This document shows positions 54,464 through 63,900 of a stretch of 64,000 nt of DNA, piece after piece (position 1 is the first letter of the stretch; every line of letters starts with the position of its first letter). The DNA comes from Pseudoalteromonas sp. NC201 (GTDB taxonomy: Bacteria; Pseudomonadota; Gammaproteobacteria; Enterobacterales; Alteromonadaceae). Location: positions 568,486-632,485 of the forward strand of contig NZ_CP022523.1 of assembly GCF_002850255.1 (NCBI RefSeq), written 5' to 3'. The notes beneath the pieces were generated by a model that saw only the letters and a program-made list of their open reading frames with translations, was not told where the DNA came from and did no database searches. The translations under genes and the position numbers were made by a program.

Positions 54464-55420
54464 CTATAAATGACCAAATTGCATTGGTGTGGCCCGTGCT
54501 TTATTAGCTAGGTCGCTTGGTGGGGCAAATTGGTCAGGGTGCAATAGATGCGCTAATTCTTGTAAGACGAGCCTTCTAGCAATTGGGCCGTGAGGCATCA
54601 CGTAATGGTCTGCGACTCGGTAGGCGCGGCCATTGGTAACGGCTTTGAGCTGCTTCCAAACTGGATGTGATTTAAAGGGCCCAGATTCGCCTTTGAAGGA
54701 AATAATTACATCAGGGTTAAGCTTTAACAACGACTCCATCGAAATCGGGGCGGAATCAAGCTTTTTTAAGTCCGGCTGTGGAGAGGTGCCGACGCTATTT
54801 TTACCTTTGAGGGTCGCCATCATTTCAACGGTAAAATGATGGTCGTAAAATGCATAAGGTACATCTGACCAATGCCACAAAAACACCACAGATTGTGCTT
54901 TTAGAGGTGCAGTTGCAAAATGCTTGAGCTGCTCTGCAAATACTCGATTTAATTCAGCACCTTCTGCTTCCTTGCCCAGCGCTTTAGCCGCAGAGATTAT
55001 AGCCCGATCTGAGTCGGATTTGGTGACCAAGTCATAAGCTAAAAAGGGACTGATTTCCTCAAATTTGGCTTCAAATGGCTCGGTGTAGGTACGCAGTCCG
55101 ATGGTGAGATCGGGTTGTAGCGCAGTCAACACTTCCAAGTTCGTCTCATGAATTTCACCAAGATCTAGCATATGTTTAGTTTGCTCACCGAGGTAGGGTG
55201 ACATCTGATGATTGAGTGTTGAGATCGCTACAGCTTGCATACCTAGAGCACTGAGTAAATCAGCACCAAATACGGAGACAGCGGCGACCTTTTTGGGTGA
55301 AGTGTTAATAGTAACAAGTTTGTCGCGGTCATCTTTCACTACGACAGGAAACTGAGCATTAACGCTGAGAGACGATAATGTTGATAAACATGCACAAAAT
55401 AGCAATATGAAGCGACGCAT
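54464..55420 (-). CDS. FecB-type iron-siderophore periplasmic binding protein
   Basis: 318 residues. Signal peptide MRRFILLFCACLSTLSSLSVNA, then the class III binding fold: SPKKVAAVSVFGADLLSALG, LEVLTALQPDLTIGLRTYTE and ESLLKLNPDVIISFKGE. It receives the siderophore from the TonB receptor and delivers it to the FecCD permeases. A 180-bp gap separates it from the thioesterase upstream, so an internal promoter is possible. Confidence 0.92.
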   Translation of the reverse strand: MRRFILLFCACLSTLSSLSVNAQFPVVVKDDRDKLVTINTSPKKVAAVSVFGADLLSALGMQAVAISTLNHQMSPYLGEQTKHMLDLGEIHETNLEVLTALQPDLTIGLRTYTEPFEAKFEEISPFLAYDLVTKSDSDRAIISAAKALGKEAEGAELNRVFAEQLKHFATAPLKAQSVVFLWHWSDVPYAFYDHHFTVEMMATLKGKNSVGTSPQPDLKKLDSAPISMESLLKLNPDVIISFKGESGPFKSHPVWKQLKAVTNGRAYRVADHYVMPHGPIARRLVLQELAHLLHPDQFAPPSDLANKARATPMQFGHL

Positions 55421-55544
55421 TAGCGTTTCCTTGCGAATAATTGAGTTGGTTTAATAGGTACATTTTGCAATGCTTAAAAACCCAGCACTACCCACATCGG
55501 ATTTGTAATCCCCAAAAGAGATAATTTTAACAGCGCTGGAAGAA

Positions 55545-55563
55545 GGAGCTGTGGGGCAGCTCC
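55545..55563 (-). terminator. Hairpin after the thioesterase gene
   Basis: GGAGCTG, loop of 5, CAGCTCC between the biosynthesis genes and the import genes. Without a T run it may attenuate rather than terminate. Confidence 0.4.
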
Positions 55564-55600
55564 TAGTTTGAACAAACTTTATCCTCAAGGGGGTTGGTTA

Positions 55601-56383
55601 CTAAGGTGCACACAACCATGTTTTTTGCACTGGGAACAGCGTGCCCAAATGGGTCAAAATAGCCTCAACATGATTGGCTAAGTAGAAATGGGCACCTTCA
55701 TAGACCTCAATGTTGATGGGCTGACTACTCACTTGTTGCCAGGCTTGGGCTTCTTCGTAGGTGAGCTCGGTATCAGTTGACCCGAGCATCACGGTGATTG
55801 GAAGCTGCAATTTTGGTGCATTAAGGTTTGGTTGATAAGTCTCAATTAACTGGTAATCATTGCGCAGCAACGGCAACATCATCTCTAGTAGCTCTGGAAG
55901 GGCATTGAGATCAACCTTCGTACCATTGAGACGTTTAAGCTCATTAAGCATGACTTCATCAGGGGCCTTGTGTACTTCGGTCGCATGGTGGCAACTAGGT
56001 CCTTCAACAGCAGACACCACCAGTTGAGTTGGAGGCGGATAGCGATAGGCCTGAATGCGCATGGCAAGTTCGTAAGCGATACCGCCGCCCATACTATGTC
56101 CAAACAAGATATAAGGCTTGTTGAGTATTGCTTTAAGTCCTGTGGCCAAGTTGCCGACCAAACGATCCATGTCCGAAATCAAAGGCTCAGCCATGCGGTT
56201 TTCACGACCTGGGTATTGTACAACCACGACTTCTAAATCTGAGTCGGCGATATTAGCCCAGTGACGAAAGTAGCTTGCACTGCCCCCTGCATGAGGCAAA
56301 ATGATTAACCGTTTAGAGGCATTGGGGCGTGCTTTAAAAATGCGGTAACAGGCACTGTTGTTGGTGTATGTGGTATTAAGCAT
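55601..56383 (-). CDS. Type II thioesterase (GrsT/PchC/YbtT-like)
   Basis: 260 residues, alpha/beta hydrolase. Nucleophile motif FGHSMGGGIAYELA, N-terminal LPHAGGSASYFRHWA, Asp in VMLGSTDTELT and His in GAHFYLANH complete the triad. It clears misloaded groups from carrier domains of the NRPS. The ATG at 56383 overlaps the NRPS end by 8 bp; the longer frame to 56431 lies inside NRPS coding sequence and is unlikely. Confidence 0.92.
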   Translation of the reverse strand: MLNTTYTNNSACYRIFKARPNASKRLIILPHAGGSASYFRHWANIADSDLEVVVVQYPGRENRMAEPLISDMDRLVGNLATGLKAILNKPYILFGHSMGGGIAYELAMRIQAYRYPPPTQLVVSAVEGPSCHHATEVHKAPDEVMLNELKRLNGTKVDLNALPELLEMMLPLLRNDYQLIETYQPNLNAPKLQLPITVMLGSTDTELTYEEAQAWQQVSSQPINIEVYEGAHFYLANHVEAILTHLGTLFPVQKTWLCAP

Positions 56384-59300
56384 TGTTGTACTTCTGTGTA
56401 AGTGGCTTGAGGTAATCGCGGCTGACCGCAAAGTTTGGGAGGCTGAATTGGGCCAATATGGATTTTAGGTTATCTGTGGCGTATTGGTGGTGACCACCTG
56501 AGTCCATACCTTGCTTGAAGTAAAGCTCAACAAAGCTGCGCACAAAGTTGTCATTGAGTTTGTCTTTCCATGTTATAAAATCAAGTGGTTGAATATCGCA
56601 ACCGAGTTCGTTAAACCAATTATAGATCTGTGCAACATCGGTACTTTGGTCTGACACTAAGTGGAAGTTACTGTTTTGGCCCGTCGCACCTTTCACTATG
56701 GCCGTGATGCAGGTTGCCACATAGTCTACGGGAACAATGTTTACCGCCAGCTCGGACGCAGGATAGGCGTGAATATTCAAGCAAGCACGATAAAATTTTA
56801 AGAATGCATCATCATTAATAAAGGGTGTTTCTGTGGTTGCCCAAGTGATGGTTCCGGGACGTAAAATATTGACTGGTACGCCGTGTCTTCTCGCTTCAGT
56901 AAATAAGGTTTCAGCCATAATTTTTGACTGCTCATACGTTAACTCCACTTCACGCCATGGCACCACTTGGGTATGTTCTACCACAGGCTGAGGTACATCA
57001 CTTGGTAACGCGTGGTGTACTCCGATAGTAGAAATATAATGCACTGGCTTCACTTGATGCGAGCTTGCTAAGCGGATAATTTCACGGGCGCCTTCGACGT
57101 TGGTTGGGTAAAGAGCGGAAAGTGGATCCATGAGGTTAATGATCGATGCATTGTGAACTATCACATCCACTTGTGTACTTAGAGCTTGATAGTCTGTATT
57201 GCTTAAACCAAAGTAAGGCTCGGACATCGTACCGCTGATTATCTGAATACGCTCGTGAGGTATAGCTGTAGGCAGGCCTTTTTCTGCAGCGGCCTGCTCT
57301 AAACGTGAGAATCCATGCTGAATATCATCACAGCGCATCAAGCATAGAATACGATAATCCGTAGTATCCAATATTTCGCGCAAAACATAGCTACCCAAAT
57401 ACCCCGTGCTGCCAGTCAATAATAGGGTTTTTGGTTCGGAATTCGAATCATACGGTAGGGCATCAGCAAGGCCTTCGAGTGCTTCAGTAGCCATGCTGTT
57501 TAAATCAATACTCTCAAGCCATGCTTGTTTTGCTTCATTTGCTTTTGCCAGTGCTTCGGACATTTCGCTGAATACGGCATGATTGAAAATCAGGTCAATA
57601 TCTGCATCAAAGCCGGCTGCTAGAAATGCGCTTAGCAGGTTGATGGCATTTAAGCTGGTACCACCAAGTTGGAAAAAGTCATCGTGGCGCGATACCTCCG
57701 TCACGTTGAGTAAATCACGCCAGATTTGCGCCACGGTTTGCTCAACATGATTGTCAAATGGTGCTTCATATTGTGTTGCCAGTTGCTGCTGTAATTGCGT
57801 CAGTTGTACTTTAAGCTGTTTTCTATCAACTTTACTGTTTTGACTAAGAGGAAGTGTGTCTAAGGTAAAGAAATGCGTCGGTAACATGTATTTAGGCAAC
57901 TTGTCATTAAGTAAGGTGCCCAACTCACTGAACATGATTTCGCTATCGGTTACTTCTTTGACAACCAGTGCCGCAGCTAAGTTACCATCAGTAGATAGAT
58001 TGACCACCGCGACGTCTTTTACAGCTGGATGTGCGGCAATAGTTGACTCTATTTCACCCAACTCAATACGATGACCATTGATTTTGACTTGGCCATCTTC
58101 GCGCCCTTGAATGGCAATGATGCCGTCATCCATAATGCAGCCCAAATCGCCAGAGCGATAAAGCCTTTCACCTGTTTGTGGATGTTTAATAAATAGCTCA
58201 GCAGTTTTTTGTTTATCGTTTAAATACCCTAATGCCAAACCATCACCTGCTATATACATTTCGCCGGTGACCCAAGTTGGGCAAGGCTCTAGCCGGTCAT
58301 TTAAAATGTGGATTTGGTGGTTTGCTAGTGGCTTACCATAGGGTACTGAAGCAGCATCATCCGCGATGTTTTTGACTGTGTGCTGGACACACCAAATCGC
58401 GGTTTCAGTAGGGCCGCCTTGGCTGATCAAGTCAACATGAGGCAGTTGTTGGATTACTTGCTTTGCAAGTTGGACAGGGATCCAATCGCCAGAGAGCATG
58501 GCTAACCTAAGTGTACTGAGCGTCTGATCTTCCGCCCATGGCAAACTGGTCATCAGCATTTGCATTTGCGCAGGTACGGAATTCCACAGACTGACCTGGT
58601 GCTTGGCGATCACTTGATGCCAGTGGTTTGGATCTCCCCGTAGCTCTTGAGCTGGTAATACCAGAGTTGCCCCTGCTGAGAGAGTGCCAAAGATATCCCA
58701 AACTGAGAGATCAAAGCCGTAGCTCACCAGTCCTAAGGTTTTATCTTTCGAGTTGACATCATACAGGCGATTAATTTCCAACACGGTATTCAGTGCTGCG
58801 CCGTGCGATAGCTGCACCCCTTTTGGCTGACCTGTCGTACCGGAGGTGTATATTACATAAGCTGGGGCTTCGACAAAAATTTGCTGCTGTCGACGTTGTG
58901 TGAATATTTCCAATAAACCCTGAAGGTCTTGCTGTGGAATAGCCGGTAGTAATTGATCAAATGCAATAACAGTGACATCAGAGCCAAAGTCTAGGTTAGC
59001 ATATTGCAACTCTGTGAGTACGATTTTGGCACCTGAGTTAGCGATGATTGATTGCTGACGAGCAAGCGGGTGTTTTGCCTCAATAGGTACATACACACAA
59101 TCGGCAAACAATACAGCAAACACTGCTGCAATTTGTTGTGTGCTTTTGTCTGATACGATTGCAATATGGTCGTTCGGTTTTACCGAGTCGACAAAGGTGA
59201 GCCTGATTTGAAGTGCCAACTGTGCAAGTTGTTGGTAAGTCATTTCGCCGTTTTGGTCGATCACCGCAATTTGATCTGGGGTATCTAGAACATGTCGTGC

Positions 59301-60905
59301 AAATCCAGAGTGCAAATATCCTTTAGCTTGTTCTGTTTTGGTGTCGTTTAGCGCGGTGATGTGTAGTTGCGTTTGCTTTGGCAAACTCACCGGGCTGGTG
59401 GACTGCCATAGTGCTTCATTATTAGCCAGCTCGTGTAATAGTTGACAAAATGCTTGATGTGCTTGCTCAATCACACCGGCTTGGAAAATCCCTTGACGGA
59501 TATCCCAATCTACGATCAGCTCTCCACTGCGCTCCGTTGCTTGACAATCAAGCCAGACTTGTGGCGTTTGAGTAATTCCGTAACGCAACTGTGCATCATG
59601 CATAAATTGGTTGCTGTCTAACTCATCACCTGACAAACCAAGGGTGCTAGTGTAGACAATTGGTACTATGGTATTGCTTTGCTGTATTTGGTTCATAGCT
59701 CGTAATACTTCAACGCCAGTAAAGTCACTGTGTTCCAAATCACGCCAAAGTTGTTGCTGTAACTGACTTGCCCGCTTCGCGAAACCTGCTTGCGGATCTG
59801 GCGATACCCCTAACACGTTTACTGCGATAAAGTCGCCAACTACGCCACGGACATCTGGGTGTACATTGGCGCGATTCAACATGGTGAGGTTTAAACAAAA
59901 ATTAGGATGGCGAGACCAGCGTCCAATTACCTCTGTAAATGCGGCTAATACAAGGCTAGAAGGTGTTAGTTTATGCCTTGCCGCTCGCTCGCCAAGGCGC
60001 TGCCAAAGGGTGGGGTCTAACTTAAAATGTAAGCGAGAAAACGCGACGCTTTCCTCGTTGCCTGTACTTTTTGCTCTTGGTAGCTCGGGAGGAGCTGGCA
60101 GCGTTTTAATGCGTTCTAGCCAATAGGCTTTGTGCTGTTCATAGCGCTGTGCTGTTTTAGGATGTTCTAACAAGGCTTTGCGTGCGATAACAATATCTCG
60201 GTACGAAACCCCCAGAGGCGCAAGAGCACGCTCTGGATGGTTATATAATTCACCGAGTTCGGCGAGCATAATTTGAATGCTAGCAAAATCGGCGATAAGC
60301 AAGTCGATAGAAAAATGCAGAATTGACCCTTCACCAGTCTGGCTAAGGTGTAAGTCATATTGTGGCCATTTATCTGGTTGATAGTGGCGGTGAGCCAACT
60401 GTTCACGCAGGCCTAATAGTTTTTGCTGACGAGTTTGCTGGTCAAGCGCTACAAACTCATGCACGCGGATCGCTTTTGGCGTAACCTGTGCGATAATTTG
60501 TTGAGTACCATCAAGGTTGATAATAGCGCGTAGCATATCGTGGCGCTCAACTAACTTGTGCCAAGCCGTTTGCAGGCGTTTTGCATCAATATTCGGTAGG
60601 TCCAACTCAATGTAACTATGACAGCCAACACCACCATACTCAACGGCATTGTTACGGCCAACTAAGTAAGCGACCTGTAAATCGGTTAGTGGAAACGGCT
60701 GATAGCGGTCTGCATAATTAGGCTCTATAGCTGCCATTACAGGGTCGCTTAAATAGTCGATAAGCGCTGCTTTGTTGTCTTGTAATTGTGTTTTTAGTGC
60801 TGCTGTCATTACTCCAGCAGGGGCCTTAAATTTTAAGTTGCCTTGATCGGCCCACAGGTAAACGCCGCGGCTTTCGAAGTCAGCGATAATACTGGCGATT
60901 GTCAT
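56376..60905 (-). CDS. Nonribosomal peptide synthetase: docking-Cy-A(Cys-like)-PCP-thioester reductase
   Basis: 1509 residues. Domains: TubC-type N-terminal docking (1-52), cyclisation domain (about 65-500, motif DLLIADFAS with D201, D206, S209), adenylation (about 535-1020, YTSGTTGQPKG), carrier (S1084 in LGGTSLNA) and C-terminal thioester reductase (about 1160-1500, GSTGYLG at G1165, Y1324/K1328). The A-domain pocket reads D-L-W-N-(L/M)-S...I-W, near the cysteine code of pyochelin/yersiniabactin synthetases. The module should add Cys, close a thiazoline and release the chain by NAD(P)H reduction to an aldehyde or alcohol. The start codon overlaps the upstream NRPS stop (ATGA). Confidence 0.9.
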   Translation of the reverse strand: MTIASIIADFESRGVYLWADQGNLKFKAPAGVMTAALKTQLQDNKAALIDYLSDPVMAAIEPNYADRYQPFPLTDLQVAYLVGRNNAVEYGGVGCHSYIELDLPNIDAKRLQTAWHKLVERHDMLRAIINLDGTQQIIAQVTPKAIRVHEFVALDQQTRQQKLLGLREQLAHRHYQPDKWPQYDLHLSQTGEGSILHFSIDLLIADFASIQIMLAELGELYNHPERALAPLGVSYRDIVIARKALLEHPKTAQRYEQHKAYWLERIKTLPAPPELPRAKSTGNEESVAFSRLHFKLDPTLWQRLGERAARHKLTPSSLVLAAFTEVIGRWSRHPNFCLNLTMLNRANVHPDVRGVVGDFIAVNVLGVSPDPQAGFAKRASQLQQQLWRDLEHSDFTGVEVLRAMNQIQQSNTIVPIVYTSTLGLSGDELDSNQFMHDAQLRYGITQTPQVWLDCQATERSGELIVDWDIRQGIFQAGVIEQAHQAFCQLLHELANNEALWQSTSPVSLPKQTQLHITALNDTKTEQAKGYLHSGFARHVLDTPDQIAVIDQNGEMTYQQLAQLALQIRLTFVDSVKPNDHIAIVSDKSTQQIAAVFAVLFADCVYVPIEAKHPLARQQSIIANSGAKIVLTELQYANLDFGSDVTVIAFDQLLPAIPQQDLQGLLEIFTQRRQQQIFVEAPAYVIYTSGTTGQPKGVQLSHGAALNTVLEINRLYDVNSKDKTLGLVSYGFDLSVWDIFGTLSAGATLVLPAQELRGDPNHWHQVIAKHQVSLWNSVPAQMQMLMTSLPWAEDQTLSTLRLAMLSGDWIPVQLAKQVIQQLPHVDLISQGGPTETAIWCVQHTVKNIADDAASVPYGKPLANHQIHILNDRLEPCPTWVTGEMYIAGDGLALGYLNDKQKTAELFIKHPQTGERLYRSGDLGCIMDDGIIAIQGREDGQVKINGHRIELGEIESTIAAHPAVKDVAVVNLSTDGNLAAALVVKEVTDSEIMFSELGTLLNDKLPKYMLPTHFFTLDTLPLSQNSKVDRKQLKVQLTQLQQQLATQYEAPFDNHVEQTVAQIWRDLLNVTEVSRHDDFFQLGGTSLNAINLLSAFLAAGFDADIDLIFNHAVFSEMSEALAKANEAKQAWLESIDLNSMATEALEGLADALPYDSNSEPKTLLLTGSTGYLGSYVLREILDTTDYRILCLMRCDDIQHGFSRLEQAAAEKGLPTAIPHERIQIISGTMSEPYFGLSNTDYQALSTQVDVIVHNASIINLMDPLSALYPTNVEGAREIIRLASSHQVKPVHYISTIGVHHALPSDVPQPVVEHTQVVPWREVELTYEQSKIMAETLFTEARRHGVPVNILRPGTITWATTETPFINDDAFLKFYRACLNIHAYPASELAVNIVPVDYVATCITAIVKGATGQNSNFHLVSDQSTDVAQIYNWFNELGCDIQPLDFITWKDKLNDNFVRSFVELYFKQGMDSGGHHQYATDNLKSILAQFSLPNFAVSRDYLKPLTQKYNNA

Positions 60906-63900
60906 AATGTACCCTCTTCAAATAGTTCATCTGTGTCAGAGGTTGTGCCGCTTAGGTCACGCCAAGCTTGTGTTATGGCATTAGCGAAGCTGGCAATACT
61001 TGGGGCGCTAAATAGTGCTGTAAGTGACACAGATGTTGGAATAATGTGTTGTTGTTGCAGTGTTTGGATAAGCTGTGTTGCGCTCAAGCTATCACCACCT
61101 ATGGCAAAAAAGTCGTCGTGGCGAGAGAGCTGAGGGCGTTTTAAAAGTGATTGCCAGATTTTTGCAAGCTGTTCTTCAAGCTCACCTTCAGGCGCCTCGA
61201 ACTCAGCTTGCTTTAGCTCCAATGCCATAAATTCATTGAGCAATTGCTTTCGGTCAATTTTACCGTTGGCGCTTAGCGGTAATGTCTCAAGTTCTAATAA
61301 ATGGCTGGGCACCATGTATTCTGGAAGTTGCTGTTCCAGTTGTGCAGTAATTACCTGTGTATCTAGCGTGGCTTGGGCTTCCTTAACAAAGGCGGCAACG
61401 AGCTTTTTCGGCTCACCAATCGTTAGTGCAACACCGTGACTTAAGCCTTTAACCTGAGCCAAGGCGGCGTCGATTTCACCAAGCTCAATGCGATGTCCGC
61501 GAACCTTAACTTGGTGATCAATTCGGCCTAAGAACTCGAGGTTGCCATCCGGCCAGTAACGACCGCGGTCACCCGTGCGGTACCAACGCTTACCATCAGC
61601 CATCACAAAGCGCTGAGCTGTAAGTTTTTTGTCTCCTCGATAGGCAGTGGCAAGGCCCATACCGCCGATCCACAGTTCACCTGCAACCCAATCTGGACAA
61701 TCACGGCCACATGGGTCTACCACACGATATGTTTGGTTCGGGAGCGGTTTACCGTATGGAATAGATGACCAATGTTCAGGCAACTCACCTTTTACCTCAC
61801 AGCTGTTTGACCAAATGGCTGCTTCAGTGGCACCACCCATGGCAATTAATGGGATCTGTGAGTGAGTCTTGGCTTGTAATCTTGGCGGTAAATCTAGGCC
61901 AATCCAATCACCCGATAGCATCACTTGCGAAAATGGCAGTGGGCGTGCATCGTTTTCAGCAACGACCAGTAGCATATCGAGCAATATCGGCACTGAATTC
62001 CAAGTAGTGACATGATGTTGATGCACTAGTTCAAGCCACGTAGCTGCGTCTCTACGGCTTGCCTCATTGAGTAATACAACACTGCCGCCAACGCTTAACA
62101 AGCCAAATAGATCGTATACCGAGAGATCAAAATCCAATGCAGAAACAGCAAGTACTCGGCTATTGCTGTTGATAGCATAGTGTCGATTTAGCTGGTCAAT
62201 GGTATTTGCAGTCGCTTGATGACACATTTCGACCCCTTTGGGTTCACCGGTAGAACCTGAGGTAAAGATCACATATGCGGGTGCATCTGTTGCTACTGTC
62301 AAGGGGGTTGCCAGTGGCGTAAAGTCCTCTGCATCCGTTACATTGAAGCGAGTGACACCCTGCTCAACGTCTTGGTTGATGTGTGCTTCGTTCGTAAGTA
62401 TCCAACGGATCCCCGCAGTGCGATGAATTTTCGCTTGACGGCTGGTGGGTTGATGAATACCAATTGGCACATAGCAGCCTCCAGCGGCCATAATGCCAAA
62501 TACGGCAGCAACCTGATCTACCCCTCTTGGCAAGCTCACTGCCACCGCTTCACTTAGCGATAATCCTCGTTGAGTAAGTAAGTGGGCGATACGCAGTGCT
62601 TTATCTGCCAATTGGCCATAGGTTACTATTTGCTCATCAGCTATCAGCGCAACGGTATCGGGGTGCTGACGGGCATAGTCAAACATAGCCTGGTGTAAAG
62701 TACGAGGCGTTTGTTCAGCGTAGGTGCTGTTTACTCGGTCTCGCACCAACTGTTGAGATTTGGGTAATGCGTGGCTAAATGCTGTATCCGTTGAAATAGA
62801 TACTTCGTCCAGTAATGTTAAGAAACGGCTAAACATATTGTCTAGCAACTCAGCTGGAAACAGTGCATCGACGGCATCCCAAGATAGAATGAGCTCACCT
62901 CTGAACTCATACATTTGATGATCAAGCCAAACCTGTGGGGTTGCTGACAATCCGCCATCGGTAAATTGTGGTAAATCTTCGTTGAAAGAGTCTGCCAGTA
63001 AGTCGTCAGCCATCCCTAACGTACTGGTAAAGACAATGGGCAATGCAGCTGCGGTGCGCCCCATAGTTCGGCTACGCTCTCTTTGCACCCACACTGATGA
63101 AACTGCTCGGTGATCAAGTACATCAGCAAGTTGCTCTTGCAGTTGTTTTGCATGTTGAGCAATTGTGATGTGCTCATCAGGGTGGTAAGCAAGGGGGGCC
63201 AGAGACGTAAAATCACCAACAATACTGCCAACTTCAGGATGTACATTTTGACGATCAAATAGAGTTACATTTAAGGTATGTGGATGGCCACCACTGTACT
63301 GACCGAGTACTTCCGCATAGGCACTCAGCACTAAAATACTTGGTGTTACATTTTGCGAGCGAGCCGCTTGTTTAATGGCTTGCCACTTGGCTTTTGGCAA
63401 TCTTGCACTGCGGCGAGAGAATTCGCTGTGTTCAATTTGCAGTGGATCTTGTGCCAGTGGTAGTGCCGCAGCATCCGGCAAGGTAGATAAACGTTCTTGC
63501 CAGTATGCTTGGGCTTCATCTATGGCTTGCTGGCTATGTTGAACTTGGGTGACATAGTCTCTAAAGGTTAAGGAAAGTGGCGTTAGTTCAGTATCTGGCG
63601 CTTGGTATAAAGCAGCGAATTCGCGCAATAACAACATGATGCTATAGCCGTCTAGTGTCATGTAGTTAAACATCAAAGCAAGACGCGTACGCTCAGTTTC
63701 ACCCGCTTGATATCTTGCAACTTTAATCGTTATCGCATCATGTAAATGTTGGCTATTTTTAGTTTGCCACCATGCGTGAATTTGCGTTCGTGCTTGGTCT
63801 AAACAGGTGTAAGTCATTGGATCGATATCCAATTTTGGTATGCCGCTTTGCTGCAACACAACCTGTTGGTTATTATCGCTCACTTGGGCGCGCAACATAT

